Source: Phyllobacterium sp. OV277
GTDB lineage: Bacteria > Pseudomonadota > Alphaproteobacteria > Rhizobiales > Rhizobiaceae
DNA: 64,000 nucleotides
Reading direction: 5' to 3'
Assembly (NCBI RefSeq): GCF_900104355.1
Contig: NZ_FNIY01000001.1
Span: 1,149,975 to 1,213,974, forward strand
This document shows positions 45,294 through 55,301 of this stretch, in pieces. A model generated the notes under the pieces. That model made no database searches. It had not been told where the DNA came from and saw only the letters and a list, made by a program, of their open reading frames with translations. A program made the translations under genes and the position numbers. Every line of letters begins with the position of its first letter. Positions within the stretch are counted from its first letter, which is position 1.

Positions 45294-45515
45294 TTAGAGA
45301 ATGAACCAGGCAGCCACACAAATAATAATAAACAGAATGGTGGCGGAGAAAAACCCGCCAGCGAAAAAGCCGAATGCCATCGCAGCCACCAGCCCTACGC
45401 AGGTAACCACACCCCATTTCGAAAGAGCGAGAAAAAGATTGTAGGTTTTTTCGTGCTCAGGGTAGTCCATGGGTGCACCAAGTTCTGCAGGCGCCGTATC
45501 GTGATGTTCAGCCAT
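45294..45515 (-). CDS. aa3-type cytochrome c oxidase subunit IV
   Basis: 73 residues: a charged N terminus with MDYPEHEKTYNLFLALSKWG, the bacterial subunit IV signature, then one or two membrane helices (to the C terminus, CVAAWFIL). It is an accessory subunit of the aa3 oxidase; the main cox genes are not in this window. ATG 45515 has GAGG about 7 nt upstream; a TTG two codons earlier is unlikely. It lies about 160 bp upstream of pntAA on the same strand and could join that transcript in some relatives. Confidence 0.92.
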   Translation of the reverse strand: MAEHHDTAPAELGAPMDYPEHEKTYNLFLALSKWGVVTCVGLVAAMAFGFFAGGFFSATILFIIICVAAWFIL

Positions 45516-45662
45516 CTTCAAACCTCATAAAGTCTTAGTCCTATTGGCAATAGCGAAAACGCAGCAGCAGCGCAATGCGCAGATAGTCGCTGAAAAGCCT
45601 CCCGGTCGATAAAAATGGCACCTGCGCTGATTTTACCGATCAAGCCAATCCCGCGAACCATC

Positions 45663-45809
45663 TCAACTGAGCAAATGGGGGAAAAGCCCCGTCACTCCGA
45701 TGATGATCAGATAGAGCGCAACCACGTAATTGAGCAGACGCGGCGCGATCAGGATGATGATTCCGGCAATCAGCGCAACGAGTGGCGCAATGGCAATTTG
45801 TGCGATCAT
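45663..45809 (-). CDS. Small membrane protein, DUF3096 type
   Basis: 48 residues read directly from the minus strand. It starts MIAQIAIAPLVALIAGI, continues with APRLLNYVVALYLIIIGVTG and ends FPHLLS. It forms two hydrophobic hairpin helices joined by a basic turn, as in DUF3096 proteins of Proteobacteria. An AGGGAAG lies about 10 nt upstream of the ATG. The function is unknown. It is short enough to be missed by ordinary length cut-offs, but the motif and ribosome site make it credible. Confidence 0.8.
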   Translation of the reverse strand: MIAQIAIAPLVALIAGIIILIAPRLLNYVVALYLIIIGVTGLFPHLLS

Positions 45810-45899
45810 GACAGCGGTTCTTCCCTAATGAATCAGACATTGTTGACATTGGGAGTTTTGGACAAGATTGTTGTCAGGTCAAGCTCTTGGGCATTTCGA

Positions 45900-48206
45900 T
45901 CAATGCACAGTGGCAATCTCGCCATTCTTTGGCTTAACCGGCAGTTGCACCATTTCGATATCAAAGTTCTTGGCAATATTTTCCGCCGTCGTGGCTGCTC
46001 CGTAGAGGAAGCCCTGCACATATTCAGCGCCAATCCAGCGATTGATCAGCGCAAACTGCTCCCGCGTTTCCAGACCTTCGATGGTCACGGACAGGCCGAG
46101 TTCATGGGTCATCTGCACGATACCGCGCAGAAGTTTCAGGGAACGGCCTTCCTCGGTAATATCAGTGATGAAGGAACGATCGATCTTGACCTTGGTGACG
46201 GGTAAATCTTTCAGATAGCTCAGGCTGGAATAGCCGGTACCGAAATCATCAATGGCAACCTGCAGCCCCATGGCTTTCAGACTTTCGAGCACACCGCCTG
46301 TCGCCTCACGGTCGGTGATGATTGCACCTTCCGTGACTTCCACCTCGATCAGTGCAGGCTCCACGTTATAACGTAGTAAGGCTGACCGGATAATATCGGC
46401 CATGTCCATATTGTGCAGGTCATAGGATGACAGGTTTATCGAAACGGCAATTCTGGAACCCCAGAGGCTGCAATCCTTGATGGCCTGTTCGATGACCGTC
46501 CGGGTCAGGTCCGAGATCAGTCCCATTTCTTCAGCCATAGGAATGAACTCCGCTGGAGAGATCGGGCCGAAATCCGGGTGGTTCCACCGCGAAAGCGCTT
46601 CGCACCCGACCATGCGCAAGGTGCGCACATTGATAATCGGTTGATAGGCAACCGACAGGGTCCGCTCGGCAATCGCCTTGCGCAGATCGTTTTTCAGCCG
46701 CTGTTTGCTGCGGAAGGACTGATCCATCGTATCAACGAAAACAGCCCAGGCTTTTTGGCTGTCTTTTCGCGCGGCATCAAGGGCAAGGTCAGCATTCATA
46801 TGCATGACAGCAAGATCGAATTCACCCTTGCTGACAATCACCACGCCCGCATGGGCTCCGGTCACGATCTCCTGGCCCGATACATTATACTGACCCGAAA
46901 TGGCGGCCATGATCCGCTCGACGCTCTTCAAAATGGCGTCGCGGGTTGGTGCTGAGAACAGCAACACAAACTCATCGCTGCCAAAACGCGAAATGACCGG
47001 ATGCTTCACATCAACCGAAGCAAGCCGATCGGCAAAGGCCCGCAACAATTCATCACCAATACGATGGCCGAACGTATCATTGGTTCGCTTCAGGCCATCC
47101 ACATCAACGACCATCAAGGCGATCTGCATTCCCGTCCCGATACCATCAAGATAGGTCTTGGCAATCTCGGCAAACTGGCTGCGGTTGGGTAGCCCCGTGA
47201 GACTGTCATAACGCGCCATGCGGCTGATCTGCGCCTCTGCTTCGGCGCGCCGGGTAACGTCCTGCAGGATGAGCACTGTTCCGTGTTGCGGATCCGGCGT
47301 CGCCATAAACTCAAAGTGCCGCTTGTTCGGCGTAACAAACATGTCCCGTTCCTTGCGACCAGTGAGCAGGTTCTGCATCTTGGCGGATAGGGAAGCGTGG
47401 GTTTCCTCCGGGAAATAGGCTTTGACGCGGGCAAGTCGCAGCAAGCTTTGCAGGGAATGACCATGCACCTGATCAGGGTCATCGAAGCCCATCATCTTCG
47501 CCGCCTTCATATTGGCAACGGTGATATTCTGATTGCTATCAAACATCAGCAGGCCCTGCGGCATGCCGTTCAGTGCTGCATCGAAATGGCTGACGACAAC
47601 GCTCAGTTGCTGCTTGCCCAAAAGCGCATCCCATAATGATTGCCGCAGCTTCGAGGCAATCCGGACGTTGCTCCAGAAATACGGCAGGATCAGCAGCGCA
47701 AGCAGCCAATTGTAAATGCCGCCAAGCAGAATGAACGTCAGAAAAAGCGGCGCGAGAATACCAAAGGACATGCCAATGATAACAGTTGGCGATACATAGT
47801 TCCGTGTTACCAGCGCAACCATCGAAGCAACAACGATAGCCACGCTCGTAATAGCAGCCGAAGTGTCCGCAAACACATAAATACTCACCAGACACAGCAA
47901 ACCGAGCAGGATGCACGTGCTGACCGCACCCAGAAGGTACCGCCATTCCCATTTTCGCAAATCCGTCATGGTCGCTGACGAAAGATCCTTTTGTTCAAAA
48001 GCACTGGCATTCGCAGTGCGAAGAAGAACAATCAGGAAAAAGGCCACCGCAAAACCGACGTAAATTGGCTGATTTGTTTTTATGTAAATAACCAGCGTAG
48101 CGAGAATTTGAACAACAGACGTCCACCACACGGCTTTCTTGTTCGCATAAAGTGTGCGCAGGAACAGAATTTCGAGAAAAATACTCTCGTTGCGTTCAAT
48201 TTTCAT
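45900..48206 (-). CDS. Membrane GGDEF/EAL protein with PAS domain, probable c-di-GMP phosphodiesterase
   Basis: 768 residues. N-terminal membrane region with about six helices (25-200), PAS-like sensor (210-320), GGDEF domain (330-490) and EAL domain (510-750). The GGDEF motif reads GSDEF (SRFGSDEFVLL) and I see no RxxD inhibitory site before it, so cyclase activity is doubtful. The EAL domain keeps its catalytic residues: CEALSRW, the Asn of INLSS, Glu in EVTEG, IDDFGTGYSS, KIDRSF and EGLET. The likely net role is c-di-GMP hydrolysis. The ATG at 48206 follows an in-frame TTG; the ribosome site is weak. Confidence 0.92.
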   Translation of the reverse strand: MKIERNESIFLEILFLRTLYANKKAVWWTSVVQILATLVIYIKTNQPIYVGFAVAFFLIVLLRTANASAFEQKDLSSATMTDLRKWEWRYLLGAVSTCILLGLLCLVSIYVFADTSAAITSVAIVVASMVALVTRNYVSPTVIIGMSFGILAPLFLTFILLGGIYNWLLALLILPYFWSNVRIASKLRQSLWDALLGKQQLSVVVSHFDAALNGMPQGLLMFDSNQNITVANMKAAKMMGFDDPDQVHGHSLQSLLRLARVKAYFPEETHASLSAKMQNLLTGRKERDMFVTPNKRHFEFMATPDPQHGTVLILQDVTRRAEAEAQISRMARYDSLTGLPNRSQFAEIAKTYLDGIGTGMQIALMVVDVDGLKRTNDTFGHRIGDELLRAFADRLASVDVKHPVISRFGSDEFVLLFSAPTRDAILKSVERIMAAISGQYNVSGQEIVTGAHAGVVIVSKGEFDLAVMHMNADLALDAARKDSQKAWAVFVDTMDQSFRSKQRLKNDLRKAIAERTLSVAYQPIINVRTLRMVGCEALSRWNHPDFGPISPAEFIPMAEEMGLISDLTRTVIEQAIKDCSLWGSRIAVSINLSSYDLHNMDMADIIRSALLRYNVEPALIEVEVTEGAIITDREATGGVLESLKAMGLQVAIDDFGTGYSSLSYLKDLPVTKVKIDRSFITDITEEGRSLKLLRGIVQMTHELGLSVTIEGLETREQFALINRWIGAEYVQGFLYGAATTAENIAKNFDIEMVQLPVKPKNGEIATVH

Positions 48207-48435
48207 CAAGGTGTCCGTGAATAACTGTACCCATAATTGGATACGTTAACGAATACTTTCGAACAAACGCCAACGATACTCAGATTATGTATGAGGCATG
48301 CATTTAGAATATTTATTTGCACCCCATGTCAAACTGATATTTATCAAATGGGAAACAGAATTACCAATTCCTAAAAGGATTAAGCCGGTGTCATAAACCG
48401 GTCACATCCTATGGTTCCAATTCGTTTTGGATTTT

Positions 48436-48954
48436 TCAGGCTGGACAGGCAATGGTTGTGGGGTCCGGCTTGTCCTTGTCAGGGTTTGGATCGTAGAATG
48501 GACCAACCACCAGCGGTTTATCAGGCATGACAGATTGATCCGTGTCCGATATCATCGTCCGGTCGATAGTCTGCAGTAATTTCCCACCCGCATCCTCAAG
48601 ACGGATTATCACCTTGTACTCCCGCCCAGCCTTTACGCATTTGATTGGCGGACTGTCGATGCCGATCTTTTCGACCGCTGGCCAGACTTTTTGGCGGACA
48701 ATAAGTGGCTCGCCGCCCGCCGGGTTTTCAAACGTCGTTTCAAGCATTGCTTCGTCAGGTACGCGCCGCACCTTGGTCAGCGTCAGGTGATAAGTTGCCT
48801 GCGCGATACGATAATTGAACACGAATAACTTTCCGGCGACAGCCAGATAATCGCCCTCGCCGGAATCGCGACAGGCACCCAGCGCCAGAACGCCTGTAAC
48901 GACAGGCAAGAGAAGAAACATACGCAGTCGCCTTGCGATCTTATGCATGATCAT
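48436..48954 (-). CDS. Putative lipoprotein of unknown function
   Basis: 172 residues. Signal peptide with the lipobox ALGAC places the lipidated Cys at about residue 28. The rest is a predicted beta-rich domain with two further Cys (IKCVKAG and TIACPA) that could pair. I do not recognise the family. The start overlaps the 3' end of the CGNR gene by 14 nt, so the two are likely translated from one message. A weak hairpin (CCGGT/ACCGG near 48386) lies downstream. Confidence 0.7.
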   Translation of the reverse strand: MIMHKIARRLRMFLLLPVVTGVLALGACRDSGEGDYLAVAGKLFVFNYRIAQATYHLTLTKVRRVPDEAMLETTFENPAGGEPLIVRQKVWPAVEKIGIDSPPIKCVKAGREYKVIIRLEDAGGKLLQTIDRTMISDTDQSVMPDKPLVVGPFYDPNPDKDKPDPTTIACPA

Positions 48955-49549
48955 TTTCCGGTTGTGTACGATTGCGGCGATAATGTCTCTGGGCCTTCGC
49001 CCGGTTTCCGCAGACGGTCATGTCGCACCAACGGCGACTGCGGTTGCGGCTCTCGTCGAAGTAAAGCCAATGGCAATTCGGGCAAATCTTGATCCGCTCA
49101 AGCCGTGCCGGTTCCAAAAGCCGCATGGCCGACAGGAAAGCTGCTGTACCGAGCGACAGTTCCCGTTCCCGCCCCAGCGCATTCGGCAGGGCCAGATCCT
49201 GTGTTCCGGGTTCATCACAAACCAGCGCCGACCCGAGTTGCAGGAACGTTGCCATATTTTGCGGGTGTAGCCCGCCACCCCGCACAGCCGTCCGAAACAG
49301 CGCGTTGATGGCCTCCCTGACATCAACAAGCCGCTCGACTTCCGTCCGCGCCACTGGCGCACGAAAGCTGGCTTCTCCCCATTCCGGCTTGCGGAAATGT
49401 GCCGCAGCCCGGGCAAATCGCTGTAGCTCCGCCCGGTCCGAAAACCGGTCCAGCGCGCGGTCGGGTGTCTCCCGGAAAATGACTGTGTTGGCCAGATCAA
49501 GAGCCAGCACGCCACCACTGAAACGATGCGCATTCCAATCAAAGGTCAT
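48941..49549 (-). CDS. ABATE/CGNR zinc-finger transcriptional regulator
   Basis: 202 residues. N-terminal ABATE domain (FSGGVLALDLANTVIFRE; RLVDVREAINALFR) and a C-terminal CGNR zinc finger: CPNCHWLYFDESRNRSRRWC followed by CGNRAKAQRHYRR. This family has been proposed to include stress- or metabolite-responsive regulators; few are characterised. The start is taken as ATG 49549, because the ABATE domain begins at once and the palindrome 49555-49590 then lies directly before it, in position for autoregulation. It is divergent from a LivH-like permease. It overlaps the following lipoprotein gene. Confidence 0.88.
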   Translation of the reverse strand: MTFDWNAHRFSGGVLALDLANTVIFRETPDRALDRFSDRAELQRFARAAAHFRKPEWGEASFRAPVARTEVERLVDVREAINALFRTAVRGGGLHPQNMATFLQLGSALVCDEPGTQDLALPNALGRERELSLGTAAFLSAMRLLEPARLERIKICPNCHWLYFDESRNRSRRWCDMTVCGNRAKAQRHYRRNRTQPENDHA

Positions 49550-49554
49550 GCAAA

Positions 49555-49590
49555 ATTCTAACTGGTAAAATTGATTTTGCAAGTTAGAAT
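49555..49590. promoter_or_regulatory. 36-bp near-perfect palindrome, probable operator
   Basis: Half-sites ATTCTAACTGGTAAAAT and ATTTTGCAAGTTAGAAT are inverted copies with two mismatches in 17, separated by two bases. It fills the 64-bp gap between the divergent CGNR regulator and permease genes, so it would control both. There is no T run, so it is not a terminator. Confidence 0.75.
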
Positions 49591-49613
49591 GGTCAGGAAT
49601 ATGCGAGTGACCG

Positions 49614-50513
49614 ATGGCCTATTTTCTGCAACTGCTGATTAATGGCATCCACAATGCCGCGCTCTATGCGTTGCTCGCCTATGGTTATGTGCTGATTCAC
49701 GGCATCACCCATCGCACAGACCTTTCGCTTGGCGCGCTGTTCGCCTTTTCCGGCCAGACCTTTATTCTGGTAACAGCATTTGGCTGGACGGTACTCTGGA
49801 TGACGCTGCCATTGGCTCTCGGCTTCGGGCTGATTGTTGCCGTGATCTATGTCGGCCTCGGCGGTTACACCATTGCGAAACTGATCTACACACCGCTCGA
49901 GACGGGCAGCCGCAATACGGTGCTCGTCGCCACACTGGGCCTCAGCATATTTCTGATGGAACTGTCGCGCCTTGCCGCTGACACACGGGATTATTGGCTG
50001 CCACCCATGCTCGCAGAACCTGTACACGTGCTTGGCTCCGGTGTTGATATCAGCCTGACACAGATGCAACTCGTCAATATTGTCGTGGCACTGGCTGTCA
50101 TCACAACGGGTGAACTGGTCATGCAGCGCACCTCCGCCGGCCGGATATGGCGCGCGGTCAGTGACGAGCCCTTTGCAACGTCCATGTGCGGTATCGATCC
50201 ACGGCGCGTCAGAACAAAAGCGATCCTCGCAGCTTGCGGCGTCTGCGCCATCGCAGGATTTCTGGCTGCGCTTTACTACGGCAATATCAGCTTCACTACC
50301 GGGATGATCTTCGGTTTGAAAATCCTGTTCATCACCGCTGCAGGCGGACTTTCAAGACCGCTCTATGCTGCGCTGGGTGCAGCAGCAGTCGGGGTGGTTG
50401 AATCCCTGTGGGGCGGATATTTTTCCGTTCTCTGGCGCGACGCGGCGGTATTCTCTTTGCTGGTCTTTGTTCTCGCCGTGCGGACGAACAATGATGAGGC
50501 CGAAAGAATCTAG
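49614..50513 (+). CDS. LivH-like ABC transporter permease (orphan)
   Basis: 299 residues, about eight membrane helices. Family pattern of branched-chain amino acid permeases: INGIHNAALYALLAYGYVLIHGITHRTDLSLGALFAF and SAGRIWRAVSDEPFATSMCGID, the cytoplasmic loop that contacts the ATPase. No LivM, ATPase or binding-protein gene is adjacent, so it is an orphan here or borrows partners elsewhere. The palindrome and the CGNR regulator lie just upstream. Its stop shares a CTAG tetranucleotide with the stop of the convergent SDR gene. Confidence 0.88.
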   Translation: MAYFLQLLINGIHNAALYALLAYGYVLIHGITHRTDLSLGALFAFSGQTFILVTAFGWTVLWMTLPLALGFGLIVAVIYVGLGGYTIAKLIYTPLETGSRNTVLVATLGLSIFLMELSRLAADTRDYWLPPMLAEPVHVLGSGVDISLTQMQLVNIVVALAVITTGELVMQRTSAGRIWRAVSDEPFATSMCGIDPRRVRTKAILAACGVCAIAGFLAALYYGNISFTTGMIFGLKILFITAAGGLSRPLYAALGAAAVGVVESLWGGYFSVLWRDAAVFSLLVFVLAVRTNNDEAERI

Positions 50514-51277
50514 CCCTGCAGGCTATGGCCGCCATCAATTGTAATAACAGTACCGGTGATATAGCTGCTGGCATCAGATGCAAGCAACAACACTGCACCA
50601 TCAATATCATCAGGTTCGCCGAGCCTGCGCATCGGATTTTTGCCTTTCAGAAACCCATGCGCCGGGCCATTCATGATCGACTCATTGAGGCGTGTGGGAA
50701 ACCATCCGGGTGCAATGGCGTTGACACGGATGGCATGGGAAGCCAATTCCAGCGCCAGCGAACGGGTCATCTGGCTTATCGCAGCTTTTGACATGGCATA
50801 ACCAGCCGATCCTTTGATGGGCGCATCGGCAAGAATGCTCGACAGGTTGACAATCGATCCGCCAACCCCAGCCGCAATCATGCGTTTGGCGGCTTCCTGC
50901 GCAATGAAGAATGCACCTTCCACATTCACTTCGAAAATGTGCCGCAACTGCTCACGCGTTGTGGTGAGTGCGCGCTCCATCGTGGCAACTCCGGCATTGT
51001 TGAAGACAACCGTGACTGTCCCAAGCTTCTGTTCCGCCTCATCGAAAGCGCGCTCAATATCAGCGGCTATAGTAACATCGGCAATAATATTCAGAACATT
51101 GGGGCTGTGTTCATTATCCGGAGCAGGCGTGCGCGAAATGGAAACAACATTGGCACCATGCGCTGCAAGCACCTGAACCATCCTCAGCCCCAAACCTGAA
51201 GATCCACCCGTTACCGCAATAGTCTTTCCTGCAACGGAAATAGAAGAGGCACTTGTCATTACACTTAATACCAACAT
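50510..51277 (-). CDS. Short-chain dehydrogenase/reductase
   Basis: 255 residues, classical SDR. Cofactor motif TGGSSGLG near residue 24, NNAG at about 92, and the catalytic triad Ser (NLSSI) with Tyr-x-x-x-Lys (GYAMSKAA); the C-terminal YITGTVITIDGG is typical of FabG-like enzymes. The substrate is unknown. ATG 51277 has GGAGA about 9 nt upstream; ATG 51259 would start at MTSASSIS with a weaker site. It overlaps the convergent permease gene at the stops. Confidence 0.92.
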   Translation of the reverse strand: MLVLSVMTSASSISVAGKTIAVTGGSSGLGLRMVQVLAAHGANVVSISRTPAPDNEHSPNVLNIIADVTIAADIERAFDEAEQKLGTVTVVFNNAGVATMERALTTTREQLRHIFEVNVEGAFFIAQEAAKRMIAAGVGGSIVNLSSILADAPIKGSAGYAMSKAAISQMTRSLALELASHAIRVNAIAPGWFPTRLNESIMNGPAHGFLKGKNPMRRLGEPDDIDGAVLLLASDASSYITGTVITIDGGHSLQG

Positions 51278-51533
51278 CAAACTGTTTCTCCACTGTTAGA
51301 CTGCCCGTGCAACGATGACAACCACCCGAGTGTTCGAGTTCTGCAACTGCAATCAATTGGGTTGATGCACCGGTATGGGGCTGCTAACAGTTCAGACAGA
51401 CTATTCGGGAGAGACAGCCGGGTTAGGCCTATTGCCGCCATTTCCAAGAGCGGCGCAGCCTATGGGATGAAGAGCTGTCTGGGTGATCATCCGGGGAACT
51501 GTAACAGTTGCCGGACTTATGGGGAGGAACTGC

Positions 51534-52115
51534 ATGTCGGCTTTGCTTGCCGTGTCGAGAGCGATCGACCGTCTCAATGAATTCGTTGGCCGAAATGTTG
51601 CCTGGCTGATTTTCCTGGCCGTGGTGGTCAGCGCCGGCAACGCCATTGTCCGCAAAGTATTCAACCAATCGTCGAATGCGTGGCTGGAATTGCAATGGTT
51701 TCTGTTTGGTGGTGCTTTCATGCTGGCAGCCGCCTATACGCTGCAACAGAACGAACATATTCGCATCGACATTGTTTACGGCGCCTTTTCCCGCCGTGTG
51801 CAGCATTGGATCGATCTTCTCGGGCATCTTTTCTTCCTGATGCCTTTCGTTCTCCTCATGTGCTTTTACTTTGTCCCCTATGTCAGCCTGTCCTACCGCA
51901 GCGGCGAAGGCTCCCCAAGCGCGGGTGGTCTGGTCCAGTGGCCGGGAAAACTCATCTTGCTTGTCGGCTTTTTGCTGCTGGCCATTCAGGGCGTTTCTGA
52001 AATCATCAAGAAGATTGCGGTGATGCGCGGCGATATTCCCGATCCCAATCCACCTTTAAGTCTCGAAGAGATTGCGGAACAGGAAGTTGCCATGGCGGAG
52101 GCGCGTAATGATTGA
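51534..52115 (+). CDS. TRAP transporter small permease (DctQ family)
   Basis: 193 residues, four membrane helices. Characteristic segment VFNQSSNAWLELQWFLFGGAFMLAAAYTLQQNEHIRIDI. It partners the large permease in sodium-driven uptake of organic acids or similar anions. GGGGAGG fixes ATG 51534. It overlaps the next gene by 8 nt. The C-terminal tail is acidic. The ligand is not deducible. Confidence 0.93.
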   Translation: MSALLAVSRAIDRLNEFVGRNVAWLIFLAVVVSAGNAIVRKVFNQSSNAWLELQWFLFGGAFMLAAAYTLQQNEHIRIDIVYGAFSRRVQHWIDLLGHLFFLMPFVLLMCFYFVPYVSLSYRSGEGSPSAGGLVQWPGKLILLVGFLLLAIQGVSEIIKKIAVMRGDIPDPNPPLSLEEIAEQEVAMAEARND

Positions 52116-53871
52116 GTTTATTGCACAGAACATGGCGCCAATCATGTTCGCCTCGCTGATCATTTTCATGTTGATCGGCTATCCTGTCGCGTTTGCTCTT
52201 GCTGCAAACGGATTGCTGTTTTTCTTTATTGGCGTCGAACTCGCCCCCTATTCCAATGGGACGATTACCCTCGACTGGCCATTTCTTTATGCCTTGCCCG
52301 AACGGTTCTGGGGGGTGATGTCGAATGACACATTGCTCGCCATTCCGTTCTTTACCTTCATGGGCATCATTCTTGAACGCTCCGGCATGGCCGAAGACCT
52401 TCTGGATACGATCGGCCAGCTGTTCGGTCCGATCCGTGGCGGCCTTGCCTATGCGGTCATTTTCGTCGGTGCGCTGCTTGCAGCCACGACAGGCGTCGTC
52501 GCGGCATCGGTCATTTCCATGGGCCTCATTTCGCTGCCGATCATGCTGCGTTATGGTTATGACCGACGCGTAGCGTCAGGCGTCATCGCGGCATCCGGCA
52601 CGCTGGCGCAGATCATTCCGCCATCGCTGGTGCTGATCGTTCTGGCTGATCAGCTCGGACGCTCGGTCGGCGACATGTATCACGGCGCACTGATCCCCGG
52701 CCTCGTGCTCACCGGTCTCTACATGCTCTATGTCCTGGCCCTGTCGATCTTCAACAAGAAATCCATGCCTGCTTTGCCCGTTGAAGCGCGCACGCTGGGT
52801 TCGGGTGTTACATCTCTGATCATTGCTCTGGTGATTGCCGTCGCTATCGCCTATGGCGCGATTGTCTGGTTGACGCCGAAGGCGGGAGCCAATGCGGATA
52901 TCTGGGGCGCGACAATCGGCATTGTTGTTATCTATGCATTCGCGCTGGCAGACCGTTCATTTAGCCTCAACCTGATGTCGCGTCTCGCCCAACAGGTGAT
53001 CATTGTTCTCATCCCGCCGCTTGCACTGATCTTCCTCGTGCTTGGCACGATCTTCCTTGGTATTGCCACACCGACAGAAGGTGGCGCCATGGGTGCGGTG
53101 GGCGCTTTGCTCATGGCCGCATCCAAAGGACGTCTTAATCTTGGCGTTATCAAGCACGCCCTGACATCCACCACGCGGCTGTCTTCATTCGTCCTTTTCA
53201 TCCTGCTTGGCGCGCGTGTCTTCTCGCTCACCTTCTACGGTGTCAACGGCCAGATATGGGTGGAGCATTTGCTGGCTTCGCTGCCGGGTGGACAGGTTGG
53301 CTTCCTGATCGTCGTCAATCTGCTCGTCTTCTTTCTGGCATTCTTTCTCGACTTCTTCGAGCTTGCCTTCATTATCGTACCGCTGCTTGCTCCCGTTGCG
53401 GAAAAGCTCGGCATCGATCTGATCTGGTTCGGCGTGCTTCTTGGCATCAACATGCAGACAAGTTTCATGCATCCGCCGTTTGGTTTTGCCCTGTTCTATC
53501 TCAGGTCTGTGGCCGCCAAAGTGCCCTATATGGACAAAATAACCGGCAAGAAAATCCAGCCCATCACCACGGGGCAGATCTATTGGGGTGCCGTGCCATT
53601 CGTCGGCATTCAGATCCTCATGGTGGCTCTGACGATTATGTTCCCGCAAATGGTCATGCATTATACCGGCCCGGCCAGCACAGTTGATCCGGCAACCATC
53701 CAGATTCCGAACTCAGACCTCGGGGGTGGGCTTGGCGGTGGATTGGGAAGCGGCCTCGGCGGGGGATTGGGCACAGACCTCAGCGCACCACCTCTGGGCG
53801 GGCCACCACCTGCGCCTGCACAGCCCGCACAACCGGCAGCACCGGATTTGAGCCAGCCGCCGAAAATGTAA
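52108..53871 (+). CDS. TRAP transporter large permease (DctM family) with Gly-rich tail
   Basis: 587 residues, longer than the usual 430 because of a mid-protein insert with extra helices (about 215-300), a form I recall from the alphaproteobacterial subtype with large DctM. Signatures: PFFTFMGIILERSGMAEDLL, GVVAASVISMGLIS and FELAFIIVPLLAP. GGAGG precedes ATG 52108. The C-terminal 50 residues form a low-complexity tail (repeated GLGGG then Pro/Ala-rich) after the last helix, not needed for transport as far as known. Confidence 0.93.
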   Translation: MIEFIAQNMAPIMFASLIIFMLIGYPVAFALAANGLLFFFIGVELAPYSNGTITLDWPFLYALPERFWGVMSNDTLLAIPFFTFMGIILERSGMAEDLLDTIGQLFGPIRGGLAYAVIFVGALLAATTGVVAASVISMGLISLPIMLRYGYDRRVASGVIAASGTLAQIIPPSLVLIVLADQLGRSVGDMYHGALIPGLVLTGLYMLYVLALSIFNKKSMPALPVEARTLGSGVTSLIIALVIAVAIAYGAIVWLTPKAGANADIWGATIGIVVIYAFALADRSFSLNLMSRLAQQVIIVLIPPLALIFLVLGTIFLGIATPTEGGAMGAVGALLMAASKGRLNLGVIKHALTSTTRLSSFVLFILLGARVFSLTFYGVNGQIWVEHLLASLPGGQVGFLIVVNLLVFFLAFFLDFFELAFIIVPLLAPVAEKLGIDLIWFGVLLGINMQTSFMHPPFGFALFYLRSVAAKVPYMDKITGKKIQPITTGQIYWGAVPFVGIQILMVALTIMFPQMVMHYTGPASTVDPATIQIPNSDLGGGLGGGLGSGLGGGLGTDLSAPPLGGPPPAPAQPAQPAAPDLSQPPKM

Positions 53872-53888
53872 TATAGCGCCAAGACAAA

Positions 53889-53920
53889 GAAAAAGCCCGG
53901 CATCGCTGCCGGGCTTTTTA
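53889..53920. terminator. Bidirectional terminator between dctM-like and dctP-like genes
   Basis: AAAAGCCCGGC / GCCGGGCTTTT with a six-base loop, A and T flanks, between convergent genes. Confidence 0.92.
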
Positions 53921-53937
53921 TATTCGAAACAGAAAGC

Positions 53938-55173
<1,236 letters not shown>

Positions 55174-55301
55174 TTAAAACAGAGTGGAATCCCAAGGAAA
55201 AAACGTCTTTTGCGACGGAATGCCTCCCGCCTTCGGCAGCCATTGGAAACGCACCCGAATTACACTACATTCGAAGGAGAATTATTATTTGGAGCATCGC
55301 C

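Noticed and set aside
45640..45849. 69-residue open frame on the minus strand
   Set aside because: A shifted frame over the 48-residue DUF3096 gene; His/Cys/Arg-rich and implausible.
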